Part shown: positions 1 through 12,900 of the stretch, in pieces
How positions within the stretch are numbered: the first letter of the stretch is position 1
How the letters are laid out: every line of letters begins with the position of its first letter
Source of the DNA: Bolinopsis microptera
Taxonomy: Eukaryota; Ctenophora; Tentaculata; Lobata; Bolinopsidae
Length of the DNA: 64,000 bases
Assembly: GCF_026151205.1 (NCBI RefSeq)
Contig: NC_087076.1
Coordinates: forward strand, 620,001-684,000
Reading direction: 5' to 3'
Program-made: the position numbers and the translations under genes
The notes under the pieces: model-generated
The model's input: the letters and a program-made list of their open reading frames with translations, nothing else
Databases searched by the model: none
What the model was told of the DNA's origin: nothing

Positions 1-110
1 CAACGTAATTACCACAAAACTGATCAAAATGTCGCTCTCCAATCTTTACACGTGCACGACGCACGTGCGTGTAACAACCCTCGTTACCATGGTAACTTTG
101 CAACTTAAAA
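1..110 (-). repeat. Fragment of a dispersed repeat also present at 19.2-20.3 kb
   Basis: Read on the minus strand, this segment matches the unit found at about 19350-19447, 19754-19821 and 20098-20190. Shared landmarks are GTTACACGCACGTGC, AAAGATTG, a CATTTTGATC-like box and GTAATTACGTTG. It stops where the 16-bp minisatellite begins and continues off the left edge. No coding potential was seen. Confidence 0.75.
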
Positions 111-114
111 ATGA

Positions 115-635
115 ATGAACTGAAAGAGAAACGAACTGACAGAGAAATGAACTGACAGAGAAACGAACTGACAAATAAATGAACTGACAGAGAAATGAAC
201 TGACAGAGAAATGAACTGACAGAGAAATGAACTGACAGAGAAATGAACTGACAGAGAAATGAACTGACAGAGAAATGAACTGACAGAGAAATGCACTGAC
301 AGAGAAATGAACTGACAGAGAAACGAACTGACAGAGAAATGAACTGACAGAGAAATGAACTGACAGAGAAATGAACTGACAGAGAAATGAACTGAAAGAG
401 AAATGAACTGACAAAGAAATGAACTGGCAGAGAAATGTACTGACAGAGAAATGAACTGACAGAGAAATGAACTGAAAGAGAAATGAACTGACAAAGAAAT
501 GAACTGGCAGAGAAATGAACTGACAGAGAAATGAACTGACAGAGAAATGAACTGGCAGCGAAATGAACTGACAGAGAAATGAACTGACAGAGAAATGAAC
601 TGAAAGAGAAATGAACTGACAGAGAAATGAACTGA
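115..635. repeat. 16-bp minisatellite, about 33 copies
   Basis: The unit is GAAATGAACTGACAGA. Variants include ACGAACTG, GAAAGAGA and GGCAG. The unit lacks stops in several minus-strand frames, so long serine/phenylalanine-rich frames appear there. They are repeat artefacts. Confidence 0.95.
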
Positions 636-774
636 GAAATAAGACACATTTATTGTCTAAAGAGTATGGCCCGATACACAAGACAGAGCGAAACCCTCAC
701 AACTGCGCACATAATAAGAAGCCATGTGTATCTACTCAATGACCAGATCTATTGACTCTCATGACATGAAGACA
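636..774. other. Short unique spacer
   Basis: Non-repetitive sequence between two arrays. I see no gene or site in it. Confidence 0.5.
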
Positions 775-1500
775 CAGTAACAACTAGTAACCCTCACAGT
801 TACAACTAGTAACCCTCACAGTAACAACTAGTAACCCTCACAGTTACAACTAGTAACCCTCACAGTTACAACTAGTAACCCTCACAGTTACAACTAGTAA
901 CCCTCACAGTTACAACTAGTAACCCTCACAGTAACAACTAGTAACCCTCGCAGTTACAACTAGTAACCCTCACAGTTACAACTAGTAACCCTCACAGTTA
1001 CAACTAGTAACCCTCACAGTTACAACTAGTAACCCTCACAGTAACAACTAGTAACCCTCGCAGTTACAACTAGTAACCCTCACAGTAACAACTAGTAACC
1101 CTCACAGTAACAACTAGTAACCCTCACAGTTACAACTAGTAACCCTCACAGTTACAACTAGTAACCCTCACAGTAACAACTAGTAACCCTCGCAGTTACA
1201 ACTAGTAACCCTCACAGTAACAACTAGTAACCCTCACAGTTACAACTAGTAACCCTCGCAGTTACAACTAGTAACCCTCACAGTAACAACTAGTAACCCT
1301 CACAGTTACAACTAGTAACCCTCACAGTTACAACTAGTAACCCTCACAGTTACAACTAGTAACCCTCACAGTTACAACTAGTAACCCTCACAGTAACAAC
1401 TAGTAACCCTCACAGTTACAACTAGTACCCCTCACAGTTACAACTAGTAACCCTCACAGTAACAACTAGTAACCCTCACAGTAACAACTAGTAACCCTTG
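775..1500. repeat. 22-bp minisatellite, about 33 copies
   Basis: The unit is built on ACAACTAGTAACCCTCACAG followed by TT or TA. Copies differ mainly at that dinucleotide (GTTACAAC or GTAACAAC) and at CTCACAG or CTCGCAG. Confidence 0.95.
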
Positions 1501-1644
1501 CGTAGCCGGCCTCTCACTCTACCATGTTAAGAGTCTTACTTGATGATTATCATTGAATACGGAGGCCAGGAACCATGGGAATTATTCATCAGTATGATGG
1601 AGAATAATCCGTCACATTTACTGAGCACGTCAGCTCTGTCTCAG

Positions 1645-2520
1645 CCTCTATTTGAGGGGTTTGTAATGTTATAATATCCTCTATATGAGGGGTTTGTAAT
1701 GTTATATCATATATGTGAGGGGTTTGTAATGTTATAAACTCTATATGAGGGGTTTGTAATGTTATATCCTCTATGTGAGGGGTTTGTAATGTTATATACT
1801 CTATTTGAGGGGTTTGTAATGTTATATACTCTATTTGAGGGGTTTGTAATGTTATATCCTCTATCATGTGAGGGGTTTGTAATGTTATATGCACTATTTG
1901 AGGGGTTTGTAATGTTATATACTTTATGTGAGGGGTTTGTAATGTTATATGCTCTATTTGAGGGGTTTGTAATGTTATATGCTCTATTTGAGGGGTTTGT
2001 AATGTTATATACTTTATGTGAGGGGTTTGTAATGTTATATACTTTATGTGAGGGGTTTGTAATGTTATATACTTTATGTGAGGGGTTTGTAATGTTATAT
2101 ACTCTATTTGATGGTTTGTAATGTTATATACTCTATTTGAGGGGTTTGTAATGTTATATCCTCTATTTGAGGGGTTTATAATGTTATATACTTTATGTGA
2201 GGGGTTTTTAATGTTATATGCTCTATTTGAGGGGTTTGTAATGTTATATGCTCTATTTGAGGGGTTTGTAATGTTATATGCTCTATTTGAGGGGTTTGTA
2301 ATGTTATATGCTCTATTTGAGGGTTTGTAATGTTATATACTCTATGTGAGGGGGTTTGTAATGTTATATGCTCTATTTGAGGGTTTGTTATGTTATATGC
2401 TCTATTTGAGGGGTTTGTAATGTTATATCCTCTATGAGATGTGAGGGGTTTGTTATGTTATATGCTCTATTTGAGGGGTTTGTAATGGTTATTATATGGC
2501 CTCTATTTGTGGGGTTGTTA
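1645..2520. repeat. 30-bp minisatellite, about 29 copies
   Basis: The core is GAGGGGTTTGTAATGTTATA followed by a variable block (TACTCTATTT, TCCTCTATGT, TGCTCTATTT). Because 30 is divisible by 3, plus-strand frames read an MLYTLFEGFV-like decapeptide. One- to three-base indels near 1865, 2112, 2325 and 2350 break those frames, which argues against a protein. Confidence 0.95.
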
Positions 2521-2569
2521 TTTAATCGGGGTATAGACCAGCTGTCGGCCCAATCTTGTAATAGCAATT

Positions 2570-3360
2570 AAGAGAAACACGAATAAGTAGTATATACGAT
2601 GAGAAAAACAAGGAGTAGATAGTAATAAAAGAGAAATAACAAGGAGTAGATAGTAATAAAAGAGAAAATAACACGAGTAGATAGTAATAAAATAGAAATA
2701 ACAAGGAGTAGATAGGTAACAAAAGAGAAATAACAAGGAGTAGATAGTAATAAAAGAGAAATAACAAGAGTAGATAGTAATAAAAGAGAAATAACAACGG
2801 AGTAGATAGTAATAAAAGAGAAATAACAAGGAGTAGATAGTAACAAAAGAGAAATAACAAGGAGTAGATAGTAATAAAAGAGAAATAACAAGGAGTAGAT
2901 AGTAATTAAAAGAGAAATAACAAGGAGTAGATAGTAACAAAAATGAGAAATAACAAGGAGTAAATAGTATAAAAGAGAAATAACAAGGAGTGAGATTAGT
3001 AATAAAGAGAAATAACACGGAGTAGATAGTAATAAAAGAGAAATAACAAGGAGTTAGATAGTAACAAAAGAGAAATAACAAGGTAGAGATAGTAATAAAA
3101 GAGAAATAACAAGGAGTTAAATAGTAATAAAAGAGAAATAATACAAGGATTTGAAATAGTAATAATAAAGGAGAAACATAACATAGGAGTAAATAGTAAT
3201 AAAAGAGTAATAACAAGGAGTAGGATAGTAATAAAAAGAATAACAGGGGTGTAATGGTTATATTTAATAATGAGGAAATAACAAGGATGTATGATAGTAA
3301 TACAAGAGAAATAACAATGTAGTTAAATTAGTAATAAAAGAAATTAAAAGGGTAAGTTAA
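2570..3360. repeat. 31-bp AT-rich minisatellite, about 25 copies, decayed towards 3'
   Basis: The unit contains GAGAAATAACAAGGAGTAGA then TAGTAATAAAA. Copies between about 2600 and 2960 are near identical. Copies after 3000 pick up indels and substitutions and fade out by about 3360. The array is almost free of C on the plus strand. Confidence 0.9.
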
Positions 3361-3562
3361 ATATTAATTTAAATGTAAATAACAGACGGTAATTGAATGG
3401 AATCTCAGAGGGTTGAATAGATGAGCGGAGGTGGATGAAAAGGTGTAATGTATATACACTTAGAGAATGTATAATTGTATTGAGCTTAAGTAAGCTATTG
3501 AGGCTGAAGAAGCAAATGAGGGAGTGTAACTGTTAGCCAATGAGGGGTGTCGAAGTGAAACC
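3361..3562. other. Unique spacer
   Basis: AT-rich non-repetitive sequence between the 31-bp and 12-bp arrays, with no supported feature. Confidence 0.5.
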
Positions 3563-4563
3563 AATAGTGCACCAATTTATCACCTAATAGTGACAGGGTG
3601 TCAAATATTTTGAGTGCTAATTTAGTGCACCAAGTAGGGTGCCCAAGTTAGTGCATCCATTAGTTTGTACCATGTAGTTGCACTAAGTGAGTGCACAAGT
3701 AGTGCATGCCAAAATTAATGCACCAAGTAGTGACCAACAGTGCACAATTAGTGTATTACTAATAGTGCACCAACTAGTGCACCAATCTAGTGCACTAAGT
3801 AGTGCACCAAGTAGTGCACCAAGTAGTGCACCAAGTAGTGCACCAAGTAGTGCACCAACTAGTGCACCAACTAGTGCACCAAGGTAGTGCACCAAATAGT
3901 GCACCAAGTAGTGACACCAACTAGTGCACAACTAGTGCACCAAGTAGTGCTCCAACTAGTGCACCAAGGTATGCACCAAGTAGGTGCACCAACTATGCAC
4001 ACCAACTAGTGCACCAACTAGTGCACCAACTAGTGGCACCAACTAGTGGCCACAACTAGTGTACCAACTAGTGCCAACTAGTGCACCAAGTAGTGCACCA
4101 AGTAGTGCACCAAGTAGTGCACCAAGTAGTGCACCAAGTAGTGCACCAAGTAGTGCACCAAGTAGTGCACCAAGTAGTGCACCAAGTAGTGCACCAAGTA
4201 GTGCACCAACTAGTGCACCAAGTAGTGCACCAAGTAGTGCACCAACTAGTGCACCAACTAGTGCACCAAGTAGTGCACCAAGTAGTGCACCAAGTAGTGC
4301 ACCAAGTAGTGCACCAAGTAGTGCACCAAGTAGTGCACCAAGTAGTGCACCAAGTAGTGCACCAAGTAGTGCACCAAGTAGTGCACCAAGTAGTGCACCA
4401 AGTAGTGCACCAAGTAGTGCACCAAGTAGTGTACCAAGTAGTGCACAAAGTAGTGCACCAACTAGTGCACTAAGTAGTGCACCAGTAGTGCACAAAGTAG
4501 TGCACCAAGTAGTGCACCAAGTAGTGCACCAAGTAGTGCACCAAGTAGTGCACCAAGTAGTGC
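3563..4563. repeat. 12-bp minisatellite (TAGTGCACCAAG), about 80 copies with a decayed left half
   Basis: From about 4075 to 4563 the units are almost perfect, with occasional CAACTAGT in place of CAAGTAGT. From 3563 to 4070 they carry many indels and base changes. All frames on both strands are open through the clean part, giving SAPS, VVHQ, GALL and CTTW peptide repeats that are clearly not genes. The unit carries the palindrome GTGCAC. Confidence 0.95.
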
Positions 4564-4618
4564 GACCGGTTGCATCTTGTGACTGTTACACGGTGCAGCA
4601 CGTCCTGAATTCTAGTGC

Positions 4619-4671
4619 ACCCCCCCCCCCCCCCCCCCGCCCCCTCTAGTGCCCCCCCCCCCCTCTTGTAT
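4619..4671. repeat. Poly-C tract
   Basis: Two near-uninterrupted cytosine runs separated by GCCCCCTCTAGTG follow the end of the 12-bp array. Length is likely to be unreliable in sequencing. Confidence 0.8.
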
Positions 4672-5277
4672 AAGAGTAGTTAGAGTGTACTCCAACAAGA
4701 GTTACTCTGGAGACTGGTACACTACACGTGACTGGTACACTACACGTCACAGCTGCCTAATGTAAAGGAGTACACTAACCTGTAGCCACTAATGGCACAC
4801 ATAACAATACTAAATATTATATACTCATGTACAATGTATACAGTGCAACTCATGCTAAGCTGACCACTAATACTACACACAGTGTACACTCTACTACTAC
4901 TACTGCAAAGCAAGGATAGTTATTAGTCTCGTGAGATCGGCTAATTAGCTAAGTCAGTACTAAGGTAGCACCTCTACCTTAGTACACTAATATGTTAAGT
5001 GCTTTTTTCTGAACGTCTTCCAACTGTGTACTACATAGAAGTGCAGAAGAAAGCTGTAAACTACCAGATACCTTGTTGTTTACACTTGTTGAGTGTAAGA
5101 CGAGTGACTAAAGTGAGCAGGAACTAATAAAGTGGTGTTTAGTAGGTTATATAGTAGGTTATATTTATTAGTGAGAGGATGTTAACTGAGTAACTATATA
5201 TAATATATATATATGATATACTAAACTAGGAGTAATCGTTATCACACCAACACAGAGTGAGGTAGTGGTTATCAGGG
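4672..5277. other. Unique AT-rich stretch, no gene seen
   Basis: Mixed AT-rich sequence with a short ACTGGTACACTACACGT duplication at about 4709-4748 and a TA-rich patch near 5195-5220. I see no ORF, RNA gene or TIR. Confidence 0.5.
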
Positions 5278-5602
5278 GTAATTACCAGGTAAACTACCAG
5301 GTAAACTACCAGGTAAACTACCAGGTAAACTACCAGGTAAACTACCAGGTAAACTACCAGGTAAACTACCAGGTAAACTACCAGGTAAACTACCAGGTAA
5401 ACTACCAGGTAAACTACCAGGTAAACTACCAGGTAAACTACCAGGTAAACTACCAGGTAAACTACCAGGTAAACTACCAGGTAAACTACCAGGTAAACTA
5501 CCAGGTAAACTACCAGGTAAACTACCAGGTAAACTACCAGGTAAACTACCAGGTAAACTACCAGGTAAACTACCAGGTAAACTACCAGGTAAACTACCAG
5601 GA
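5278..5602. repeat. 12-bp minisatellite (GTAAACTACCAG), about 27 copies
   Basis: Nearly every unit is identical, implying recent expansion or homogenisation. The plus frame reads a repeated NYQV tetrapeptide and runs on into the following GGA tract. I do not regard it as a protein. Confidence 0.95.
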
Positions 5603-6004
5603 GGAGGAGGAGGAGGAGGAGGAGGAGGGAGGAGGAGGAGGGAGGAGGAGGAGGAGGAGGAGGAGGAGAGGAGAGGAGGAGGAGGAGGAGGAGGAGGAGG
5701 AGGAGGAGGAGGAGGAGGAGGAGGAGGAGGAGGAGGAGGAGGAGGGGAGGAGGAGGAGGGGGAAGAGAGGAGGAGGAGGAGGAGGAGGGGGGGGGAGGAG
5801 GAGGAGGAGGAGGAGGGGGAAGAGGAGGAGGAGGAGGAGGGGGAAGAGGAGGAGGAGGAGGAGGAGGAGGGGGTAGAGGAGGCGGAGGAGGAGGAGGAGG
5901 AGGAGGAGGAGGAGGAGGGGGAGGAGGAGGGGGAGGAGGAGGAGGAGGAGGAGGAGGAGGAGGAGGAGGAGGGAGGAGGGAGGAGGAGGAGGGGAGGAGG
6001 AGGA
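5600..6004. repeat. (GGA)n purine-only microsatellite
   Basis: About 400 bp of GGA/GGGA/GAG with only two pyrimidines on the plus strand, near 5873 and 5882. It abuts the 12-bp array with no spacer. Long homopurine tracts of this type can form triplex (H-DNA) structures and cause polymerase slippage. Confidence 0.95.
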
Positions 6005-6970
6005 GTAATGAAATGGAAGGTAACTACTAACTTTGCAACTCTAAATAGCAGAAGGCAGGAAACTTTGCAGCGGGGGTAGTAGTGAGCAGGTAGCTTTGTC
6101 TGACAGGTCTCTTAGGTCAGTGTGGTGCCAAGTATGGCAAGCCTCTACAGAGCATTTCAGATTGCTTCCAAATCCTCAAAACACCATTTCAGGTGACTAC
6201 AAGAACCTAGTTTAAAAACTTTCCACTTTATACGGGAAGAAGTGCACAAGGAGAGAATTTCGGGACTTTTAATAACTTCAAACTTTTAAAATGTTTAAAA
6301 TTGGAAACGACAAGTGAGTGTTATCAGGTAGTTACTTACTAGATAATCTACTTCAGAGAGATATGAGCGAACTACGCAAAACGTCTCGTTTGTAATTCTC
6401 CTTTGTGTTTACAGCCTAATCCTATTATCGAAACATCATAATATTATATACCAACATATTGAGCCTTATACTCTTATAGAGTCACGAGTCGAAATAAAAA
6501 AGCAAAAGACTTGACTGCAAGCCAAGCAGCGATCACCATGGCAACTGTTTTCGACATAAATAAACTCGCACATATTTTAGACGCGACCGGAAATGTATAT
6601 TTCTTGACAAGTTTTGAACTGATTTCCCCGTATTAAGGTAGGTAAGGTAGTTTTACATATAAGTACATAATGAGGAGGTGAGTAGTTAGCAGTGGGTAGG
6701 AACATGTCCTTATAAGGGAACCACGTGGGTAGGAACATGTCTTGTGTCAGACAGATTAGAAGAAAGTAAGAAATTACTAATGAGTCCTATTACTGAGACC
6801 GACTACACAGCAACCGGAGATTGGTCGACCAGTCTTACTTACGTGACTTAGTCGCTAATACTTAATCATAATGAGCCCGCTGGAACAAAGGAGGAGAGAA
6901 GGAGGAACAAAGGATAAACTCCAATTACCAATTCCAGATGATCAGTGTCCCTGTGATTGAACGGATCATC
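6005..6970. other. Unique stretch between arrays, no confirmed gene
   Basis: Nearly 1 kb of non-repetitive sequence. A short ATG-led segment at 6291-6313 is followed by GTGAGT, so it could be a small first exon, but there is no supporting downstream exon. A GTGGGTAGGAACATGTC motif is duplicated near 6691-6740. Nothing else is recognisable. Confidence 0.45.
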
Positions 6971-9900
6971 TGCCAATACCAGGCACGGACAGGTTCTCAG
7001 GTACATACTGTGCCAATACCAGGCACGGACAGGTTCTCAGGTACAGACTGTGCCAATACCAGGCACGGACAGGTTCTCAGGTACATACTGTGCCAATACC
7101 AGGCACGGACAGGTTCTCAGGTACATACTGTGCCAATACCAGGCACGGACAGGTTCTCAGGTACAGACTGTGCCAATACCAGGCACGGACAGGTTCTCAG
7201 GTACATACTGTGCCAATACCAGGCACGGACAGGTTCTCAGGTACATACTGTGCCAATACCAGGCACGGACAGGTTCTCAGGTACAGACTGTGCCAATACC
7301 AGGCACGGACAGGTTCTCAGGTACAGACTGTGCCAATACCAGGCACGGACAGGTTCTCAGGTACAGACTGTGCCAATACCAGGCACGGACAGGTTCTCAG
7401 GTACATACTGTGCCAATACCAGGCACGGACAGGTTCTCAGGTACATACTGTGCCAATACCAGGCACGGACAGGTTCTCAGGTACATACTGTGCCAATACC
7501 AGGCACGGACAGGTTCTCAGGTACATACTGTGCCAATACCAGGCACGGACAGGTTCTCAGGTACAGACTGTGCCAATACCAGGCACGGACAGGTTCTCAG
7601 GTACAGACTGTGCCAATACCAGGCACGGACAGGTTCTCAGGTACATACTGTGCCAATACCAGGCACGGACAGGTTCTCAGGTACAGACTGTGCCAATACC
7701 AGGCACGGACAGGTTCTCAGGTACATACTGTGCCAATACCAGGCACGGACAGGTTCTCAGGTACATACTGTGCCAATACCAGGTACGGACAGGTTCTCAG
7801 GTACATACTGTGCCAATACCAGGCACGGACAGGTTCTCAGGTACATACTGTGCCAATACCAGGCACGGACAGGTTCTCAGGTACAGACTGTGCCAATACC
7901 AGGCACGGACAGGTTCTCAGGTACATAGACACTGTGCCAATACCAGGCACGGACAGGTTCTCAGGTACAGACTGTGCCAATACCAGGCACGGACAGGTTC
8001 TCAGGTACATACTGTGCCAATACCAGGTACGGACAGGTTCTCAGGTACAGACTGTGCCAATACCAGGCACGGACAGGTTCTCAGGTACAAGTACATACTG
8101 TGCCAATACCAGGCACGGACAGGTTCTCAGGTACATAGTACATACTGTGCCAATACCAGGCACGGGCAGGTTCTCAGGTACATACTGTGCCAATACCAGG
8201 CACGGACAGGTTCTCAGGTACAGACTGTGCCAATACCAGGCACGGACAGGTTCTCAGGTACATACTGTGCCAATACCAGGTACGGACAGGTTCTCAGGTA
8301 CAGACTGTGCCAATACCAGGCACGGACAGGTTCTCAGGTACATAGTACATACTGTGCCAATACCAGGCACGGACAGGTTCTCAGGTACATAGTACATACT
8401 GTGCCAATACCAGGCACGGACAGGTTCTCAGGTACATAGTACAGACTGTGCCAATACCAGGCACGGACAGGTTCTCAGGTACATACTGTGCCAATACCAG
8501 GCACGGACAGGTTCTCAGGTACAGACTGTGCCAATACCAGGCACGGGCAGGTTCTCAGGTACATACTGTGCCAATACCAGGCACGGACAGGTTCTCAGGT
8601 ACATACTTTACCAATACCAGGCACGGACAGGTTCTCAGGTACATACTTTACCAATACCAGGCACGGACAGGTTCTCAGGTACAGACTGTGCCAATACCAG
8701 GCACGGGCAGGTTCTCAGGTACAGACTGTGCCAATACCAGGCACGGACAGGTTCTCAGGTACATACTGTGCCAATACCAGGTACGGACAGGTTCTCAGGT
8801 ACAGACTGTGCCAATACCAGGCACGGACAGGTTCTCAGGTACATACTGTGCCAATACCAGGTACGGACAGGTTCTCAGGTACAGCCTGTGCCAATACCAG
8901 GCACGGACAGGTTCTCAGGTACAGCCTGTGCCAATACCAGGTACGAACAGGTTCTCAGGTACAGACTGTGCCAATACCAGGCACGGAAAGGTTCTCAGGT
9001 ACATACTGTGCCAATACCAGGCACGGATAGGTTCTCAGGTACATACTGTGCCAATACCAGGCACGGATAGGTTCTCAGGTACATACTGTGCCAATACCAG
9101 GCACGGATAGGTTCTCAGGTACATACTGTGCCAATACCAGGCACGGACAGGTTCTCAGGTACAGACTGTGCCAATACCAGGCACGGACAGGTTCTCAGGT
9201 ACATACTGTGCCAATACCAGGCACGGACAGGTTCTCAGGTACAGACTGTGCCAATACCAGGCACGGACAGGTTCTCAGGTACATACTGTGCCAATACCAG
9301 GTACGGACAGGTTCTCAGGTACAGACTGTGCCAATACCAGGCACGGACAGGTTCTCAGGTACATACTGTGCCAATACCAGGCACGGACAGGTTCTCAGGT
9401 ACATACTGTGCCAATACCAGGCACGGACAGGTTCTCAGGTACAGACTGTGCCAATACCAGGCACGGACAGGTTCTCAGGTACATACTGTGCCAATACCAG
9501 GCACGGACAGGTTCTCAGGTACATACTGTGCCAATACCAGGCACGGACAGGTTCTCAGGTACATACTGTGCCAATACCAGGCACGGACAGGTTCTCAGGT
9601 ACAGACTGTGCCAATACCAGGCACGGACAGGTTCTCAGGTACATACTGTGCCAATACCAGGCACGGACAGGTTCTCAGGTACATACTGTGCCAATACCAG
9701 GCACGGACAGGTTCTCAGGTACATACTGTGCCAATACCAGGCACGGACAGGTTCTCAGGTACAGACTGTGCCAATACCAGGCACGGACAGGTTCTCAGGT
9801 ACAGACTGTGCCAATACCAGGCACGGACAGGTTCTCAGGTACAGACTGTGCCAATACCAGGCACGGACAGGTTCTCAGGTACATACTGTGCCAATACCAG

Positions 9901-12900
9901 GCACGGACAGGTTCTCAGGTACATACTGTGCCAATACCAGGCACGGACAGGTTCTCAGGTACATACTGTGCCAATACCAGGCACGGACAGGTTCTCAGGT
10001 ACATACTGTGCCAATACCAGGCACGGACAGGTTCTCAGGTACAGACTGTGCCAATACCAGGCACGGACAGGTTCTCAGGTACATACTGTGCCAATACCAG
10101 GCACGGACAGGTTCTCAGGTACAGACTGTGCCAATACCAGGCACGGACAGGTTCTCAGGTACAGACTGTGCCAATACCAGGCACGGACAGGTTCTCAGGT
10201 ACAGACTGTGCCAATACCAGGCACGGACAGGTTCTCAGGTACATACTGTGCCAATACCAGGCACGGACAGGTTCTCAGGTACATACTGTGCCAATACCAG
10301 GCACGGACAGGTTCTCAGGTACAGACTGTGCCAATACCAGGCACGGACAGGTTCTCAGGTACAGACTGTGCCAATACCAGGCACGGACAGGTTCTCAGGT
10401 ACAGACTGTGCCAATACCAGGCACGGACAGGTTCTCAGGTACAGACTGTGCCAATACCAGGCACGGACAGGTTCTCAGGTACATACTGTGCCAATACCAG
10501 GCACGGACAGGTTCTCAGGTACATACTGTGCCAATACCAGGCACGGACAGGTTCTCAGGTACATACTGTGCCAATACCAGGCACGGACAGGTTCTCAGGT
10601 ACATACTGTGCCAATACCAGGCACGGACAGGTTCTCAGGTACAGACTGTGCCAATACCAGGCACGGACAGGTTCTCAGGTACAGACTGTGCCAATACCAG
10701 GCACGGACAGGTTCTCAGGTACATACTGTGCCAATACCAGGCACGGACAGGTTCTCAGGTACAGACTGTGCCAATACCAGGCACGGACAGGTTCTCAGGT
10801 ACATACTGTGCCAATACCAGGCACGGACAGGTTCTCAGGTACAGACTGTGCCAATACCAGGCACGGACAGGTTCTCAGGTACATACTGTGCCAATACCAG
10901 GCACGGACAGGTTCTCAGGTACAGACTGTGCCAATACCAGGCACGGACAGGTTCTCAGGTACATACTGTGCCAATACCAGGCACGGACAGGTTCTCAGGT
11001 ACAGACTGTGCCAATACCAGGCACGGACAGGTTCTCAGGTACATACTGTGCCAATACCAGGCACGGACAGGTTCTCAGGTACATACTGTGCCAATACCAG
11101 GCACGGACAGGTTCTCAGGTACAGACTGTGCCAATACCAGGCACGGACAGGTTCTCAGGTACAGACTGTGCCAATACCAGGCACGGACAGGTTCTCAGGT
11201 ACAGACTGTGCCAATACCAGGCACGGACAGGTTCTCAGGTACAGACTGTGCCAATACCAGGCACGGACAGGTTCTCAGGTACATACTGTGCCAATACCAG
11301 GCACGGACAGGTTCTCAGGTACATACTGTGCCAATACCAGGCACGGACAGGTTCTCAGGTACATACTGTGCCAATACCAGGCACGGACAGGTTCTCAGGT
11401 ACATACTGTGCCAATACCAGGCACGGACAGGTTCTCAGGTACAGACTGTGCCAATACCAGGCACGGACAGGTTCTCAGGTACAGACTGTGCCAATACCAG
11501 GCACGGACAGGTTCTCAGGTACATACTGTGCCAATACCAGGCACGGACAGGTTCTCAGGTACAGACTGTGCCAATACCAGGCACGGACAGGTTCTCAGGT
11601 ACATACTGTGCCAATACCAGGCACGGACAGGTTCTCAGGTACAGACTGTGCCAATACCAGGCACGGACAGGTTCTCAGGTACATACTGTGCCAATACCAG
11701 GCACGGACAGGTTCTCAGGTACAGACTGTGCCAATACCAGGCACAGACAGGTTCTCAGGTACATACTGTGCCAATACCAGGCACGGACAGGTTCTCAGGT
11801 ACAGACTGTGCCAATACCAGGCACGGAAAGGTTCTCAGGTACAGACTGTGCCAATACCAGGCACGGACAGGTTCTCAGGTACAGACTGTGCCAATACCAG
11901 GCACGGACAGGTTCTCAGGTACAGACTGTGCCAATACCAGGCACGGACAGGTTCTCAGGTACAGACTGTGCCAATACCAGGCACGGACAGGTTCTCAGGT
12001 ACATACTGTGCCAATACCAGGCACGGACAGGTTCTCAGGTACATACTGTGCCAATACCAGGTACGGACAGGTTCTCAGGTACATACTGTGCCAATACCAG
12101 GCACGGACAGGTTCTCAGGTACATACTGTGCCAATACCAGGCACGGACAGGTTCTCAGGTACAGACTGTGCCAATACCAGGCACGGACAGGTTCTCAGGT
12201 ACATAGTACATACTGTGCCAATACCAGGCACGGACAGGTTCTCAGGTACAGACTGTGCCAATACCAGGCACGGACAGGTTCTCAGGTACATACTGTGCCA
12301 ATACCAGGCACGGACAGGTTCTCAGGTACAGACTGTGCCAATACCAGGCACAGACAGGTTCTCAGGTACATACTGTGCCAATACCAGGTACGGACAGGTT
12401 CTCAGGTACAGACTGTGCCAATACCAGGCACGGACAGGTTCTCAGGTACATAGTACATACTGTGCCAATACCAGGTACGGACAGGTTCTCAGGTACATAC
12501 TTTACCAATACCAGGCACGGACAGGTTCTCAGGTACATACTGTGCCAATACCACGCACGGACAGGTTCTCAGGTACAGACTGTGCCAATACCAGGCACGG
12601 GCAGGTTCTCAGGTACATACTGTGCCAATACCAGGCACGGACAGGTTCTCAGGTACATACTTTACCAATACCAGGCACGGACAGGTTCTCAGGTACATAC
12701 TGTGCCAATACCACGCACGGACAGGTTCTCAGGTACAGACTGTGCCAATACCAGGCACGGGCAGGTTCTCAGGTACAGACTGTGCCAATACCAGGCACGG
12801 ACAGGTTCTCAGGTACATACTGTGCCAATACCAGGTACGGACAGGTTCTCAGGTACAGACTGTGCCAATACCAGGCACGGACAGGTTCTCAGGTACATAC

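Noticed and set aside
4043-4649. SAPS/GALL/VVHQ peptide-repeat ORFs in the 12-bp array
   Set aside because: All frames on both strands are open in the homogeneous part of the array.
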